NCBI GenBank assembly: GCA_020848745.1 | Contig: JADLHM010000149.1 | Coordinates: forward strand, 56,329 to 120,328 | From: Deltaproteobacteria bacterium | GTDB taxonomy: Bacteria > Desulfobacterota > Binatia > UTPRO1 | Length of the DNA stretch: 64,000 bases | Direction of reading: 5' to 3' | Translations under genes and position numbers: made by a program | The notes under the pieces: model-generated | The model's input: only the letters and a program-made list of their open reading frames with translations | The model's database searches: none | What the model was told of the DNA's origin: nothing | Shown here: positions 1 through 9,142 of the stretch, piece after piece | How positions within the stretch are numbered: the stretch's first letter is position 1 | Layout of the letters: each line of letters begins with the position of its first letter

Positions 1-117
1 CGACTCGTGATGGTTCCCGACGCCGGTCACAACCTCCCGATCGAAGCCCCCGCCCTCTTCACGACGGCGATACTCTCCTTCCTCGGCGGCCTCGAACTCG
101 CGGGCGCGGCCGAGTGA
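1..117 (+). CDS. alpha/beta hydrolase, C-terminal fragment
   Basis: An open frame enters from the left edge and stops with TGA at 115-117. The 38 visible residues include DAGHNLPIEAP followed by a hydrophobic helix. This is the usual C-terminal end of alpha/beta-hydrolase-fold enzymes, in which the His of the GH motif completes the Ser-Asp-His triad. The nucleophile and the rest of the fold lie outside the window, so the substrate cannot be inferred. Confidence 0.6.
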   Translation, partial: RLVMVPDAGHNLPIEAPALFTTAILSFLGGLELAGAAE

Positions 118-190
118 CGGCGCGCCCGTCGCACACGCGCGCTCCCGTCGCGGCCCCCGGCCGCAATTGACCGCCACCGCGGCGGCGGCT

Positions 191-748
191 ATGCGCGTCG
201 CCATGAAGAGCTGGTACGCGCTCTCCGCGATCGGTCGCGACCGCCCCGGCATCGTCGCCGACCTCGCGGAGCTCATCTACGAGTGCGACTGCAACCTCGA
301 AGATTCCAGCATGACGATCCTCGGGAGCGAGTTCGCCGTGCTGCTCCTCTTGTCGTCCGCAGGACCCGACGCCGAGCAACGTCTCTCGTCGGGCTGCAAG
401 CGGCTCGAGTGGGAGAAGCGCCTGACCGTGTTCTTTCGGCCGCTCGAGGGCGAGCCCGTTCCGTACGCGACGCGGGCCCGCGCCCGCCGCTACGGCCTGC
501 AGGCGATCGGCGTGGACCGCGCGGGCATCGTCGCGAAGATCGCCCGCTGCCTCGCCGATCACGCCGTCACCATCGCCGCCATGACGACGCAGTCGCGCCC
601 GGAGCCGGAGAGCGGGACGCCGCTCTATACGATGCGCATGGAGCTCGACGTTCCGGAGCACGTGGACGCGACCGCGCTCGGCAAGCGGCTGCAGGCCATC
701 GGCGAGGAGCTGCAGATCGACGTGGCGTTCGGCACCGACGCCCGCTGA
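191..748 (+). CDS. tandem ACT-domain protein (GcvR-like)
   Basis: About 185 residues form two ACT domains. The first starts at WYALSAIGRDRPGIVADL and the second, in the C-terminal half, at YGLQAIGVDRAGIVAKI; each has the DRPGIV/DRAGIV ligand-binding loop. Tandem-ACT proteins of this size are related to GcvR, the repressor of the glycine cleavage system, and usually sense amino acids. There is no DNA-binding domain. The frame stays open back to a TTG at 167, but ATG 191 or ATG 203 is more likely, and no clear Shine-Dalgarno decides between them. The GcvR function itself is only an analogy. Confidence 0.7.
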   Translation: MRVAMKSWYALSAIGRDRPGIVADLAELIYECDCNLEDSSMTILGSEFAVLLLLSSAGPDAEQRLSSGCKRLEWEKRLTVFFRPLEGEPVPYATRARARRYGLQAIGVDRAGIVAKIARCLADHAVTIAAMTTQSRPEPESGTPLYTMRMELDVPEHVDATALGKRLQAIGEELQIDVAFGTDAR

Positions 749-763
749 CCGGCCGCGCCGCGG

Positions 764-1015
764 TTACGGTAGGCCGGCGAGACCGCCGCGGTCGGCCAGC
801 GCGCGCAGCTCCGTGTAGCCGCCGACATGCGCACCATCGATGAAGATCTGCGGCACCGTGCGCCGCCCGCCGGCACGCGCGATCATCTCGTCGCGCAGGG
901 CGGGATCGTTTCCGACGTCGACCTCTTCGTAGGGGATCGCGCGCTCTCCGAGGAGCCGCTTCGCTTGCACGCAATACGGACACATCTGGGTCGTGTACAC
1001 GGTGACTCTTGCCAT
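764..1015 (-). CDS. grxC: glutaredoxin, Grx3/GrxC type
   Basis: An 83-residue protein that is a complete single-domain dithiol glutaredoxin. It begins MARVTVYTTQMCPYCVQAKRLL, with the CPYC redox motif at residues 12-15. The TVPQIFIDGAHVGGYTEL segment is the cis-Pro and glutathione-binding region. It reduces protein disulfides or glutathionylated proteins in the cytoplasm using glutathione. A much longer frame exists upstream, but the ATG at 1013-1015 gives exactly the family length. It is divergent from mazG, leaving 97 bp for both promoters. Confidence 0.9.
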   Translation of the reverse strand: MARVTVYTTQMCPYCVQAKRLLGERAIPYEEVDVGNDPALRDEMIARAGGRRTVPQIFIDGAHVGGYTELRALADRGGLAGLP

Positions 1016-1076
1016 GCGGGGCAGCCTAACCACGGCCCGATCCTCCGGCAACCGTTCGCGCGGCGACGTCGGTGAG

Positions 1077-1105
1077 TTGACAATCCGCGGCGACCTCGGA
1101 ACGGT
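1077..1105 (+). promoter_or_regulatory. possible sigma-70 promoter for mazG
   Basis: A perfect -35 hexamer TTGACA (1077-1082) is followed after 17 bp by AACGGT, a poor match to the -10 hexamer. If used, transcription would start only a few bases from the mazG ATG at 1113, giving a nearly leaderless message. The weak -10 keeps confidence low. Confidence 0.3.
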
Positions 1106-1112
1106 GCCGCGG

Positions 1113-1970
1113 ATGAACCGATTTGGCGAGCTGGTGGGAATCTTACGGCGCCTACGCGGTCCGGACGGATGTCCCTGGGATCGCGAGCAGACGCCGCAGA
1201 GCCTGCGCGGGTGCCTCTTGGAAGAGTCGTACGAGACGCTCGACGCGCTCGATCGCGACGATCCGAACGACTTGCGCGACGAGCTCGGTGACCTGCTCCT
1301 GCAGATCGTCATGCAGGCGGACATGGCCGCCGAAAGCGGCGGTTTCACCATCGAGGACGTGATCGGGGGCGTCATCGACAAGATGGTACGGCGCCATCCC
1401 CACGTCTTCGGCGACGTGAAGGTCGCCGACACCGCCGACGTGCTCCGCAACTGGTCGCGCATCAAGAGCGCTGAACGCGCCGGCAAGGGGACCGACGCGG
1501 ACCCTTCGATCCTGAGCGGGCTGCCTTCCGAGCTGCCCGCCCTCCACGCCGCGCATCGCATCGGCGAGAAGGCCTCCCGCGTCGGATTCGATTGGCCGTC
1601 TCCGCGCGCCGCGATGGCGAAGGTCCGCGAAGAGGTGGCGGAGCTCGAGGAGGCCCTGACGGAGGGCGTACCGTCGCGCGTCGCGCACGAGGTCGGTGAC
1701 GCGCTCTTCGCCCTCGCGAGCGTCTCCCGCCTCGCCGATCAGAACGCCGAGATGAGCCTGCGCGAGACGCTGGCGCGCTTCACCCGACGCTTTCGCGGCA
1801 TGGAACGCGCCCTCGCCGTCGCCGGTCGGGACATCCACGCGGTTCCACAGGACGAGCTCGAAGCGCTCTGGGAGGCCGAGAAGCGCGCCGAGCGCGGCGC
1901 CGACCACCGTGTCCTCGAAGAGGGCCGTGCCCCCGGAGAGGGCCGTGCCCCGGGAGGGGGTTCGTCATGA
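1113..1970 (+). CDS. mazG: nucleoside triphosphate pyrophosphohydrolase MazG
   Basis: A 285-residue two-domain MazG. It starts MNRFGELVGILRRLRGPDGCPWDREQ, and its first all-alpha domain has the metal-binding EESYE...DELGDLLLQ motifs. A second repeat has KVREEVAELEEAL and HEVGDALFALASV. The enzyme hydrolyses NTPs or dNTPs to NMP and pyrophosphate, a housecleaning and stress function. The length is slightly above E. coli MazG (263 aa). The extra C-terminal tail is a Gly/Arg/Pro-rich run from a tandem DNA repeat and is probably unstructured. The stop overlaps the end of convergent murJ by 6 bp. Confidence 0.92.
   Translation: MNRFGELVGILRRLRGPDGCPWDREQTPQSLRGCLLEESYETLDALDRDDPNDLRDELGDLLLQIVMQADMAAESGGFTIEDVIGGVIDKMVRRHPHVFGDVKVADTADVLRNWSRIKSAERAGKGTDADPSILSGLPSELPALHAAHRIGEKASRVGFDWPSPRAAMAKVREEVAELEEALTEGVPSRVAHEVGDALFALASVSRLADQNAEMSLRETLARFTRRFRGMERALAVAGRDIHAVPQDELEALWEAEKRAERGADHRVLEEGRAPGEGRAPGGGSS
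1919..1950 (+). repeat. 18-bp-period tandem repeat in the mazG 3' end
   Basis: The 14-base unit AGAGGGCCGTGCCC occurs at 1919-1932 and again at 1937-1950. Because the period is 18 bp it is in frame and encodes two GEGRAP-like hexapeptides at the end of MazG. It looks like a recent slippage duplication in a non-conserved tail just before the convergent murJ stop. Confidence 0.6.
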
Positions 1971-3617
1971 CGGCCGCGGTGCGATCCGGCGCTGCAACCG
2001 CGTCACGACCGCACGGCGAAACGCGGCCACTTCGCTCCCGCCGACGACGTTGAGCGCCGCGCCGCACGTCGCCGCGCCCGCCGCAACCGCCAGCAGCAGC
2101 CACCCCACTTTGACCGCCAGCGTCGTCGTGCCGTCGAACCACTCGACGCGGGCCACGATCGTCCGCACGACCGGGACCATCATCGCCGAGGCGATGCCCG
2201 TTCGCGCCGTCGAGCCGAGCCACGAGCCCCAGGCGAAACCGCCGATCCGCCGGTTCAGCAGGGCGGCGAGCGCCACGAGATTCACGGTGGCGGCCAGCGA
2301 AGTCGAGAGCGCCAATCCGCCGTGGCGGAGATCGAGGATGCCGACCGCATGCGTCGCCGTCGCCATCGTCCGCCCGAACCACGAGTCCGGCGGTACCGTC
2401 ACCGGACCGATCAACAACACGACGAAGAACAGATTGGCGACAAAAGCCGCAGCGGCCGTGAGAACCGGAGTGCGCGTGTCCTCGAGCGCGTAGAACGCTG
2501 GGACCAGGACGCGGACGCACGCGACCGACCAGAGTCCGACGGAGTACCAGCGCACAGCGACAGCCGTCGCGGCGGCATCCGCGGGCGTGAACTGACCCCG
2601 AATGAACAGGACGGACGTCAGCGGCTCGGCGGTGAGGGCGAGCCCAACCGCCGCGGGAAGCGCGATGAGATTCACGAGGCGGAGCGCGAAAACGACCGTG
2701 TCCCGGAAGGCCGCGAGGTCGTGCTTGGCCAGCGTCGCGAAGCTCGGCAGAGCCGCCGTGCTGAGCGCGACGGCGAAGACGCCGAGCGGAAACTCGAACA
2801 GACGCTCGGCGTACCAGAGGAAGGCGACGCTCCCCGCCGGCAAGAGCGAGGCGAACATCGTGCTGACCAGCACGTTGATTTGATAGACGGCCGAGCCGAA
2901 TACGGTCGGCAGCATCAACGTCCCGACGCGCTTCACCGCCGCGTGACGCGGCGCCCAGAGCGGCGTGAGGGGAATCCCCTGTCGCTGGAGCGCCGGAAGC
3001 TGCGACGCCATCTGCGCGGCCCCCCCCAGGAGGACCGCCACCGCGAGGCTGTAGATCCCGAGCCATGGCGCCAACGCGGCCGTCGCCGCGATCATCACGA
3101 GGTTCATGACGATCGGGGACATCGCCGGTGCCCAGAAATCGCGGAGCGCGTTCAACACGCCCATCGCCGCCGCGACCATCCCGATGCTGAAGATGTACGG
3201 GAACACGACCTGGGTGAGCCGGCTCGTGAGCTCGAGCTTTCCGGGCACCGCGGCGAAGCCCGGCGCGAAAAGGGCCGTGATCGGGCCCGCGAAGACGATT
3301 CCGAGCACCGTGACGACGCCGAGCACGAGCGCCATCATGGTGAACAGCACGCGCGCCACCCGATCGGCCTCGGCCCGCGGTCCGTGCGCCAGGTATCCGG
3401 TGAAGACCGGGATGAAGGCTGCGGTGGCCGCCCCTTCCGCCACGAGGCGCCGCAAGAGATTCGGGATGCGGTACGCAACGAAGAACGCGTCTGCGCCCAT
3501 GCCGGCCCCGAAGAGGTACCCGACCACGATGTCGCGCACGAGCCCGGTCACGCGCGAAACCACCGTCAAACCGCCGACCAGCCCGGCCGCCCGGGCGATC
3601 TGTCGCTTCTCGCTCAT
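1965..3617 (-). CDS. murJ: lipid II flippase MurJ (MviN)
   Basis: A 550-residue polytopic membrane protein of the MOP superfamily. It has the MurJ N-terminal signature VSRVTGLVRDIVVGYLFGAG and the AFFVAYRIPNLLRR region, followed by about 14 hydrophobic helices. MurJ moves lipid-linked peptidoglycan precursor across the inner membrane. Its start is only 38 bp from the divergent rpsT start, so the two promoters must overlap or lie inside the genes. Length and motif content are normal. A Wzx-type flippase also occurs in this window, but this one carries the MurJ signatures. Confidence 0.93.
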   Translation of the reverse strand: MSEKRQIARAAGLVGGLTVVSRVTGLVRDIVVGYLFGAGMGADAFFVAYRIPNLLRRLVAEGAATAAFIPVFTGYLAHGPRAEADRVARVLFTMMALVLGVVTVLGIVFAGPITALFAPGFAAVPGKLELTSRLTQVVFPYIFSIGMVAAAMGVLNALRDFWAPAMSPIVMNLVMIAATAALAPWLGIYSLAVAVLLGGAAQMASQLPALQRQGIPLTPLWAPRHAAVKRVGTLMLPTVFGSAVYQINVLVSTMFASLLPAGSVAFLWYAERLFEFPLGVFAVALSTAALPSFATLAKHDLAAFRDTVVFALRLVNLIALPAAVGLALTAEPLTSVLFIRGQFTPADAAATAVAVRWYSVGLWSVACVRVLVPAFYALEDTRTPVLTAAAAFVANLFFVVLLIGPVTVPPDSWFGRTMATATHAVGILDLRHGGLALSTSLAATVNLVALAALLNRRIGGFAWGSWLGSTARTGIASAMMVPVVRTIVARVEWFDGTTTLAVKVGWLLLAVAAGAATCGAALNVVGGSEVAAFRRAVVTRLQRRIAPRPS

Positions 3618-3655
3618 TGACGACCAGGGGGTCGGCTGCTAGAAGCGCCGCCACT

Positions 3656-3928
3656 GTGAACAAGCACCCGTCCGCACAAAAGCGCCATCGTCAGAGCGTC
3701 AAACGGCAAGCCCGCAACACCGTGATCCGGTCGCGCGTTCGCACTTCGGTGCGAAAGCTCCGCGAGTCGATCGCGGCCGGCAACGGCGCAGAAGCAACCG
3801 AGCGCCTCCTGAGCGCGACCCGTGCCATCAGCAAGGCCGCAACCAAGGGCGTGTTTCACCGCAATACCGCCTCCCGCAAGATCTCGCGCCTCACGTTGGC
3901 CGTCCGCAAGCTGACGGCCAACGCCTGA
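3656..3928 (+). CDS. rpsT: 30S ribosomal protein S20
   Basis: A 90-residue, Lys/Arg-rich protein that begins with a GTG codon: VNKHPSAQKRHRQSVKRQ. It carries the S20 signatures RNTVIRSRVRTSVRKLRE and GVFHRNTASRKISRL. S20 binds 16S rRNA in the small subunit. GTG was chosen because the frame upstream is not S20-like and the next residues match the conserved N terminus after the initiator. The 3' end contains a 10-bp perfect inverted repeat (3894-3903 with 3914-3923). Confidence 0.95.
   Translation: MNKHPSAQKRHRQSVKRQARNTVIRSRVRTSVRKLRESIAAGNGAEATERLLSATRAISKAATKGVFHRNTASRKISRLTLAVRKLTANA
3894..3923 (+). other. 10-bp inverted repeat at the end of rpsT
   Basis: CGTTGGCCGT (3894-3903) and ACGGCCAACG (3914-3923) can pair around a 10-nt loop just before the rpsT stop. 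There is no following T-run, so it is not a classical intrinsic terminator. It could protect the rpsT 3' end or separate the convergent rpsT and holA transcripts. Confidence 0.4.
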
Positions 3929-3948
3929 CCCCCCCACCCCGCTCGACC

Positions 3949-4950
3949 TCACGGGCGGCGTGGTGTCGTTGACGGACGCACCGCGCCACGACACGTCCGC
4001 AACATCCAGAGCTCGAGAAGCACCCGGCCGTCACCTCCGCTCTTGGCGGCGAGGTCGATGTCGGCGAGCTCACCGTACGCGCGGCGGAGCTCCCCCGCGC
4101 GATAGGCCCGGAGCCCACGCTGGCACGCGATGCGCTGATAGGGCGCGAGCGCGAGCTCCCGCAGCGCCTCATCGACGCTGCGGCCGCGAGCGACCAGCTC
4201 GGCGCCCGCCACCAGCGGCCGCAAGCTCGCCGCCAGAGCGCCGATGAGGGCGATGGGCTGCGCCCCTTCGTCGAGCGCGCAGCCCAGGAGTCGCGTCGCG
4301 GCGGCGGCATCGCGCGCGCAGAACGCGTCGGCGACCTCGAAGTTGCCGTGCTCGCGCCCCGGAGCGGTCACACGTCGCACGTCGTCCACGTCGACCGCGC
4401 GGCCCTCGACCGCCGCCGCGAGCTTGTCGAGCTCGCTCGCCAGCAGGAGAAGATCGCGGCCGACGCACTCGAGCAGCAGCGCGCGCGCATCCTCGCGGAG
4501 CTCGAGGCCACGCTCCCGCGCAAACGCGTCCGCGAAGCCGCGCATCTCGCTCGCGCGCGGATGATCGACCGGAATCCGCACCGCCAGCTCGCGGGATCGA
4601 GCGAAGAAGCGCCGACGCATGTCGGCTCCGCGCGCCACGATCGCGAGCGTCACTTGCGGCGCCTGGCGGTCGAGCGCCGCCGTGAGACGCTCCTGACTCC
4701 GCTCGTCGAGGCTCTCGACACCGCGCACGACGATGAAGGTCCGCGCGCCGAAAAGCGACGGGGTCTCGATCGCATCCGCGAGCGCGACGACGTCGCATTC
4801 GCCGGCATGATAGCCGTGCACCGCGAGCGATCCCGCCTGCTCGAGGTTGCGGCGGATGTCGGTGAGCGCGCGGTCGGCGCGCCAGCCGTCGAACTCCCCC
4901 CGCCGCTCCTCCGCGAGCAGGTAGAGCGGACTCGTGGGTCTGGACGCCAT
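3949..4950 (-). CDS. holA: DNA polymerase III delta subunit
   Basis: A 333-residue protein of HolA length. It has the N-terminal clamp-loader ATPase-like domain (YLLAEERRGEF, then LFGARTFIVVRGVE), the LLLLASELDKLAAAV helix and the C-terminal collar region rich in Leu and Ala. Delta opens the beta sliding clamp during clamp loading. It is the last gene of leuS-lptE-holA, and its ATG overlaps the lptE TGA by one base (TGATG). The sequence is diverged, as is usual for delta, so the context is important evidence. Confidence 0.85.
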   Translation of the reverse strand: MASRPTSPLYLLAEERRGEFDGWRADRALTDIRRNLEQAGSLAVHGYHAGECDVVALADAIETPSLFGARTFIVVRGVESLDERSQERLTAALDRQAPQVTLAIVARGADMRRRFFARSRELAVRIPVDHPRASEMRGFADAFARERGLELREDARALLLECVGRDLLLLASELDKLAAAVEGRAVDVDDVRRVTAPGREHGNFEVADAFCARDAAAATRLLGCALDEGAQPIALIGALAASLRPLVAGAELVARGRSVDEALRELALAPYQRIACQRGLRAYRAGELRRAYGELADIDLAAKSGGDGRVLLELWMLRTCRGAVRPSTTPRRP

Positions 4951-5558
4951 CAGAAATCTTCCATGATCTGCTCGTAGACGTCGCGCGCCACGCTGCCGAT
5001 CATCCGGTCGAGCGTCTCGCGTCGACGGAACTCCGCGAGCTGCACGTCGGTGAATCCCCCGAGGTCCTCAGGATTCAACGTCCCCTTCCGGAAGTCCGAC
5101 GAGGTGGTCACGATGACGGAGGCGATGCTCTCGTAGTCGTCCACGACCCGGAGGCCGCGCACCTTCCAGACGAGCTTGCCGGTCGCACGCTGGCGCAAGT
5201 CGAGGTCGAGCGCGAGGATCGTCTGGTAGATGAGGACCTCGTCGTCGCGGTTGAACGCGACGGGGCGATCCTCGGCGGTCTTCACGGTGCCCGTGAGCAC
5301 CAGATCTCCTTCGTCGGGCTTCGCGACCTTCAGCGGACCGCGCAACACGAACTCCCGTTCGATCGCCATCGCCAGGCGCTTTTCGACGCCGACCTCGCGC
5401 GTTTCGTTCGCAAACGGACGGACGCCGATCGTCCGGATGCCCGCCTCGAACGCCCGGCCGGTTCCGGCGAAGTGGTACCCGCAACCGTGAACGAGCGCGA
5501 GGCATGCGCCGAGCGCCGCCCGGAACGCGGTCCACCGCCGCACGCCACGCGCCCTCAT
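4950..5558 (-). CDS. lptE: LPS assembly lipoprotein LptE
   Basis: A 202-residue lipoprotein. The N terminus is basic then hydrophobic, ending at a lipobox-like LVHGC with the Cys at about residue 26; His at the -2 position is unusual for a lipobox. The mature part starts CGYHFAGTG and contains [13 protein letters not shown], typical of LptE/RlpB. It plugs the LptD barrel that places lipopolysaccharide in the outer membrane. Its start overlaps the leuS stop by 4 bp (ATGA), and leuS-lptE-holA is a well-known gene order. Confidence 0.88.
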   Translation of the reverse strand: MRARGVRRWTAFRAALGACLALVHGCGYHFAGTGRAFEAGIRTIGVRPFANETREVGVEKRLAMAIEREFVLRGPLKVAKPDEGDLVLTGTVKTAEDRPVAFNRDDEVLIYQTILALDLDLRQRATGKLVWKVRGLRVVDDYESIASVIVTTSSDFRKGTLNPEDLGGFTDVQLAEFRRRETLDRMIGSVARDVYEQIMEDF

Positions 5559-8053
5559 ACGACGATGCTGACGAGCCGCCCTGGAACGACGTGGGTCTTG
5601 CGGACCGGTTTACCGGCAATCTGCGCCTGCACCTTCGGATCGGCGAGCGCGCGGGCGATCAGCTCGCTCTCCACCGTGTCGGGCGCGGCGGTGAACCGTC
5701 CCCGCACTTTGCCGTTCACCTGCACCACCAACTGGACCTCGTCCTCGACGAGCGCGTCACCGTCCGCCTCGGGCCACGGCGTCGCGGCGAGGGGCCGACC
5801 GCCGCCGACCTCCTGCCAGAGCTCGCTGGCGATGTGCGGCACGAACGGCGCGAGGAGGACGATCGTCGTACGCACCGCCTCGCCGATCGCGGCTCCGAGG
5901 TCGGCGTCCGACGGCGCCTCGTCCCGGACGAGCTCCGCGTAGCCGTTGACGAGCTCCATCACCGCCGCGACCGCAGTGTTGAAGTGATTCCTCCGCTCCA
6001 CGTCCTCGGTCACGCGCGCGATCGTCTTGTGCGTGAGGCGGCGAAGCGCGCGCGCGTCGGCGCTCGGCGCCGCGGACCCAGACGGCGCGGCTCCCGCCAG
6101 CCAGCCGCATCCCCGAGCCACGATGCGCCAGATCCGATGGAGGAAGCGCGAAGCCCCCTCGACGCCTTGATCGCTCCACTCGAGGTCCCGCTCGGGGGGC
6201 GCCGCGAAGATCGAGAACAGGCGTGCCGTGTCGGCGCCGTACCGCTCGACGAGGTAGTCGGGGTCGACGACGTTCCCCTTCGACTTGCTCATCTTCGCAC
6301 CGTCTTTGATGACCATGCCCTGCGTCAGGAGGTTCGCGAACGGCTCGATCGTCTCGCCCGGCGCCTCCCAATCGGGAATCTCGCCGAGATCACGCAGCAC
6401 CTTGGTGAAGAAGCGGGCGTACAAGAGGTGCAACACCGCGTGTTCGACGCCGCCGATGTACTGGTCAACGGGCAGCCAGTAGCGGATCGCGTCGCCGGCG
6501 AACGCCCGGGTCGTCTCGTCCGGTGTCGTGTAGCGCAGGAAATACCACGACGACTCCATGAACGTATCGAACGTGTCGGTCTCGCGGCGGGCGGCGCTCC
6601 CACAGGTCGGACACGTGGTGCGCACGAAGTGCTCGAGCTTCGCGAGCGGTGACCCCCCCGACCCCGTGAACTCGGCGTCGAGCGGCAGGACGACCGGCAG
6701 GTCGGCGTCCGGTACGGGAACGATGCCGCACGCGTCGCAATAGACGACCGGAATGGGCGCCCCCCAATAGCGCTGCCGCGAGACGCCCCAGTCACGCAGG
6801 CGATACTGCGTCGCCGCGCGCCCGAATCCGCGAGCCTCCGCGGCGTCCGTGATGCGCGCCTTCGCCGCGTCGCTCGCCAATCCATCGAACTCGCCGGACC
6901 CCACGAGGCAACCCGGTCCCTCGTGTGCCGCGGTCATGCGCGCCGGATCGAGCCGCGGCTCCCCCTCCGGCTGCACGACGACCTTCTTCGGCAACCCGTG
7001 GATCCCGGCGAACTCGAAATCGCGCTGGTCGTGGCACGGTACGGCCATGACGGCGCCCGCGCCGTAGGCCATGAGCACGAAGCTCGCGGCGTAGATCGGG
7101 AGGCGCTCGCCCGTGAAGGGATTGCGACAATGGGCCCCGATGAAAACCCCGTCCTTCCCCTCCGCGCGCGCCTCCGGCGCCTGGGATCGCACCGTGCGGA
7201 CGAACGCGTCCACCGTCGCCTCCTGCGCCGTACCGCGCGACAGCTCGACGACGAGCGGGTGCTCGACCGCGAGGCTGACGAACGTGGCGCCGAACACCGT
7301 GTCGGGACGGGTCGTGAAGACCCGGATCTCGCCGTCTCGACCGTCGAGCGCGAAGCGCAGCTCCGCGCCGACGCTCCGTCCGATCCAGTGCCGCTGCATC
7401 ACCAGCACCTTCTCGGGCCAGCCCGCGAGCCGATCGCAGCCTGCGAGCAACTCGTCGGCGTACGCGGTGATGCGGAGGAACCATTGTTCGAGGTCGCGCT
7501 CGCGGACGACCGACTCGCAGCGCCAGCACTTCCCGTCCTCGACCTGCTCGTTCGCGAGTACGGTCTGGCAGCGCTCGCACCAGTTGACGATCGACTTCTT
7601 GCGGTAGGCGAGACCGCGTTCCAGCATCGCGAGGAAGAAGCGCTGCTCCCAGCGGTAGTACGCGGGATCGCAGGTCGCGATCTCGCGGCCCCAATCGTAG
7701 CTGAAGCCCATCCGACGCAGCTGATCGCGCATGTAGGCGATGTTGTCGCGGGTCCAGTCGGCGGGGTGGGCGCCGCGCTCGATCGCCGCGTTTTCCGCTG
7801 GCATCCCGAAGGCATCCCAGCCGATGGGGTGCAGCACGTTGAAGCCGCGCATGCGCCGTTGCCGCGCGATCACGTCGCCGATCGTGTAGTTCCGGACGTG
7901 CCCCATGTGGATGCGTCCCGAGGGATACGGAAACATCTCGAGGCAGTAGAACTTCGGGCGCGACGCGTCGGCCCGGACCTCGTGGGTGCGATCGGCCTCC
8001 CAGCGAGCCTGCCAGCGCCGCTCGACGGCGTGGGGATCGTAGCGGTGTTCCAT
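5555..8053 (-). CDS. leuS: leucyl-tRNA synthetase
   Basis: An 832-residue class I synthetase. The HIGH-type motif is in [18 protein letters not shown] and KMSKS in [14 protein letters not shown]. Zinc-type Cys pairs (CERC/CWRC) and the CP1 editing region ([12 protein letters not shown]) are present, and the C-terminal anticodon-binding domain ends in VNGKVRGRF. It charges tRNA-Leu. The length is normal for bacteria. The start ATG is immediately downstream, in the sense of transcription, of a MITE-like insertion that separates it from nusB. Without that insertion the two genes would be only 5 bp apart. Confidence 0.97.
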   Translation of the reverse strand: MEHRYDPHAVERRWQARWEADRTHEVRADASRPKFYCLEMFPYPSGRIHMGHVRNYTIGDVIARQRRMRGFNVLHPIGWDAFGMPAENAAIERGAHPADWTRDNIAYMRDQLRRMGFSYDWGREIATCDPAYYRWEQRFFLAMLERGLAYRKKSIVNWCERCQTVLANEQVEDGKCWRCESVVRERDLEQWFLRITAYADELLAGCDRLAGWPEKVLVMQRHWIGRSVGAELRFALDGRDGEIRVFTTRPDTVFGATFVSLAVEHPLVVELSRGTAQEATVDAFVRTVRSQAPEARAEGKDGVFIGAHCRNPFTGERLPIYAASFVLMAYGAGAVMAVPCHDQRDFEFAGIHGLPKKVVVQPEGEPRLDPARMTAAHEGPGCLVGSGEFDGLASDAAKARITDAAEARGFGRAATQYRLRDWGVSRQRYWGAPIPVVYCDACGIVPVPDADLPVVLPLDAEFTGSGGSPLAKLEHFVRTTCPTCGSAARRETDTFDTFMESSWYFLRYTTPDETTRAFAGDAIRYWLPVDQYIGGVEHAVLHLLYARFFTKVLRDLGEIPDWEAPGETIEPFANLLTQGMVIKDGAKMSKSKGNVVDPDYLVERYGADTARLFSIFAAPPERDLEWSDQGVEGASRFLHRIWRIVARGCGWLAGAAPSGSAAPSADARALRRLTHKTIARVTEDVERRNHFNTAVAAVMELVNGYAELVRDEAPSDADLGAAIGEAVRTTIVLLAPFVPHIASELWQEVGGGRPLAATPWPEADGDALVEDEVQLVVQVNGKVRGRFTAAPDTVESELIARALADPKVQAQIAGKPVRKTHVVPGRLVSIVV

Positions 8054-8058
8054 GCCGT

Positions 8059-8230
8059 CTAGGAGCCTGTCCGCGTCATGGTGCCGGCCGCGCCAAACGA
8101 TCCCGGGGCTGCGAACGGGGTGCTCGCCTCTGCCTTGTGCCGCGTGCCTCTGGGCATGCCGCTGCGGTCGTCGCTGCGCTTCCCGCTCTCCTTTGGCTCG
8201 CTCGGCACCATGACGCGGACAGGCTCCTAG
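8059..8230. mobile_element. MITE-like element with 28-bp perfect inverted ends and CTAG target copies
   Basis: Positions 8059-8086 are the exact reverse complement of 8203-8230, a 28-bp perfect inverted repeat. The outermost four bases are CTAG at both ends, which also reads as a 4-bp target duplication. Inside it each end begins GAGCCTGTCCGCGTCATGG. The 116-bp interior has no credible coding sequence. A CTAG (YTAR) target and GAGCCTGT-type ends are characteristic of IS5-family derivatives, so this is best read as a non-autonomous MITE. The right-hand CTAG supplies the nusB TAG stop codon. In the nusB-leuS transcript the ends would form a long perfect stem. Confidence 0.8.
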
Positions 8231-8655
8231 AGCGCGCCCTGTCGCTCTTTGGCGCCGACGACGGCGGCAATGGAGTCGAGAACGCCGTTCACGAACGTCG
8301 GGGACTCGTCGCTGCCGAAGCGCTTGGCGATCTCGATTGCCTCGTCGATGGCGACGCTCGCCGGCACATCGCGGCGGCAGAGGAGCTCGTACGTAGCGAC
8401 CCGCAGGATGTTGCGGTCGACGTGCGACAAGCGATCGACGCGCCAGTTCGACGAGCTCCCGCCGATGAGCTCGTCGATCCGCGAGCGGGCGTCGAGCACG
8501 CCTCCCACGAGCGCCTGCCCGAAGGAGCGCGCGTCGTTCGGCGCGTCGCAGTGCTCCCAGAAGATCCGGAGCGCCGCGCCCGAATCGTCACCGCAGACGT
8601 CCAGTTGATAGAGTGCCTGCAGCGCCAGCTCCCGACCTTTCCGTCGCATGCCCAT
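8227..8655 (-). CDS. nusB: transcription antitermination factor NusB
   Basis: A 142-residue all-helical protein. The N terminus [18 protein letters not shown] and the C-terminal [27 protein letters not shown] are NusB signatures. With NusE (S10) it binds boxA RNA and supports rRNA antitermination. It follows ribH by 9 bp in the direction of transcription, the common ribH-nusB pairing. Its TAG stop is part of the CTAG at the edge of the inserted element, so the insertion preserved the reading frame end exactly. ATG 8649 is an alternative start. Confidence 0.95.
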   Translation of the reverse strand: MGMRRKGRELALQALYQLDVCGDDSGAALRIFWEHCDAPNDARSFGQALVGGVLDARSRIDELIGGSSSNWRVDRLSHVDRNILRVATYELLCRRDVPASVAIDEAIEIAKRFGSDESPTFVNGVLDSIAAVVGAKERQGAL

Positions 8656-8664
8656 GAATCGTCG

Positions 8665-9132
8665 TCACCCCAGCAAACGCGCGAGCTGCGCCATCTCGAT
8701 CGCCGTCACCGCCGCTTCGTATCCCTTGTTGCCGTGTCCTTCGCCGGCGCGCGCGAGCGCCTGCTCTATCGTGTCCGTGGTGAGGACGCCAAACGCCGCC
8801 GGGATCCGGTATTCCGCGACCACCCGGCCCACCCCGCGGGTCACCTCGTCGCAGATGTAGTCGAAGTGCGGCGTCTCCCCCCGCACGACGGCACCGAGGC
8901 AGACGAGCGCCTGGTATCGGCCGGTCCGGGCGAGCGCCTGCGCCGCGAACGGGATCTCGAAGGCCCCGGGCACGTGGGCGACGACGATGTCGTCGTCGCT
9001 GACGCCATGGGCGGCGAGCGCCTCCAGCGCTCCCGCGAGAAGCGGCGCCGTGATGCTGCGGTTGAAGCGCGACACGACGATCCCGAATCGTAGCGCACCG
9101 CCCTCGCGGGCTCCGGTCAGCTCACGTGGCAT
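8665..9132 (-). CDS. ribH: 6,7-dimethyl-8-ribityllumazine synthase
   Basis: A 155-residue protein with the lumazine synthase motifs FGIVVSRFN, VPGAFEIPFAAQAL, CLGAVVRGETPHFDYIC and FGVLTTDT. The conserved GNKGYEAA near the end is also present. It condenses 5-amino-6-ribitylaminouracil with dihydroxybutanone phosphate, the penultimate step of riboflavin synthesis, usually as an icosahedral shell. It lies between ribBA and nusB in one transcription unit. Confidence 0.96.
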   Translation of the reverse strand: MPRELTGAREGGALRFGIVVSRFNRSITAPLLAGALEALAAHGVSDDDIVVAHVPGAFEIPFAAQALARTGRYQALVCLGAVVRGETPHFDYICDEVTRGVGRVVAEYRIPAAFGVLTTDTIEQALARAGEGHGNKGYEAAVTAIEMAQLARLLG

Positions 9133-9142
9133 GGGTGGCCGC

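Noticed and set aside
1919..1950. Tandem repeat at the end of mazG as a CRISPR or mobile element end
   Set aside because: There are only two 14-bp copies, in frame, with an 18-bp period and no spacers or inverted ends; slippage explains it.
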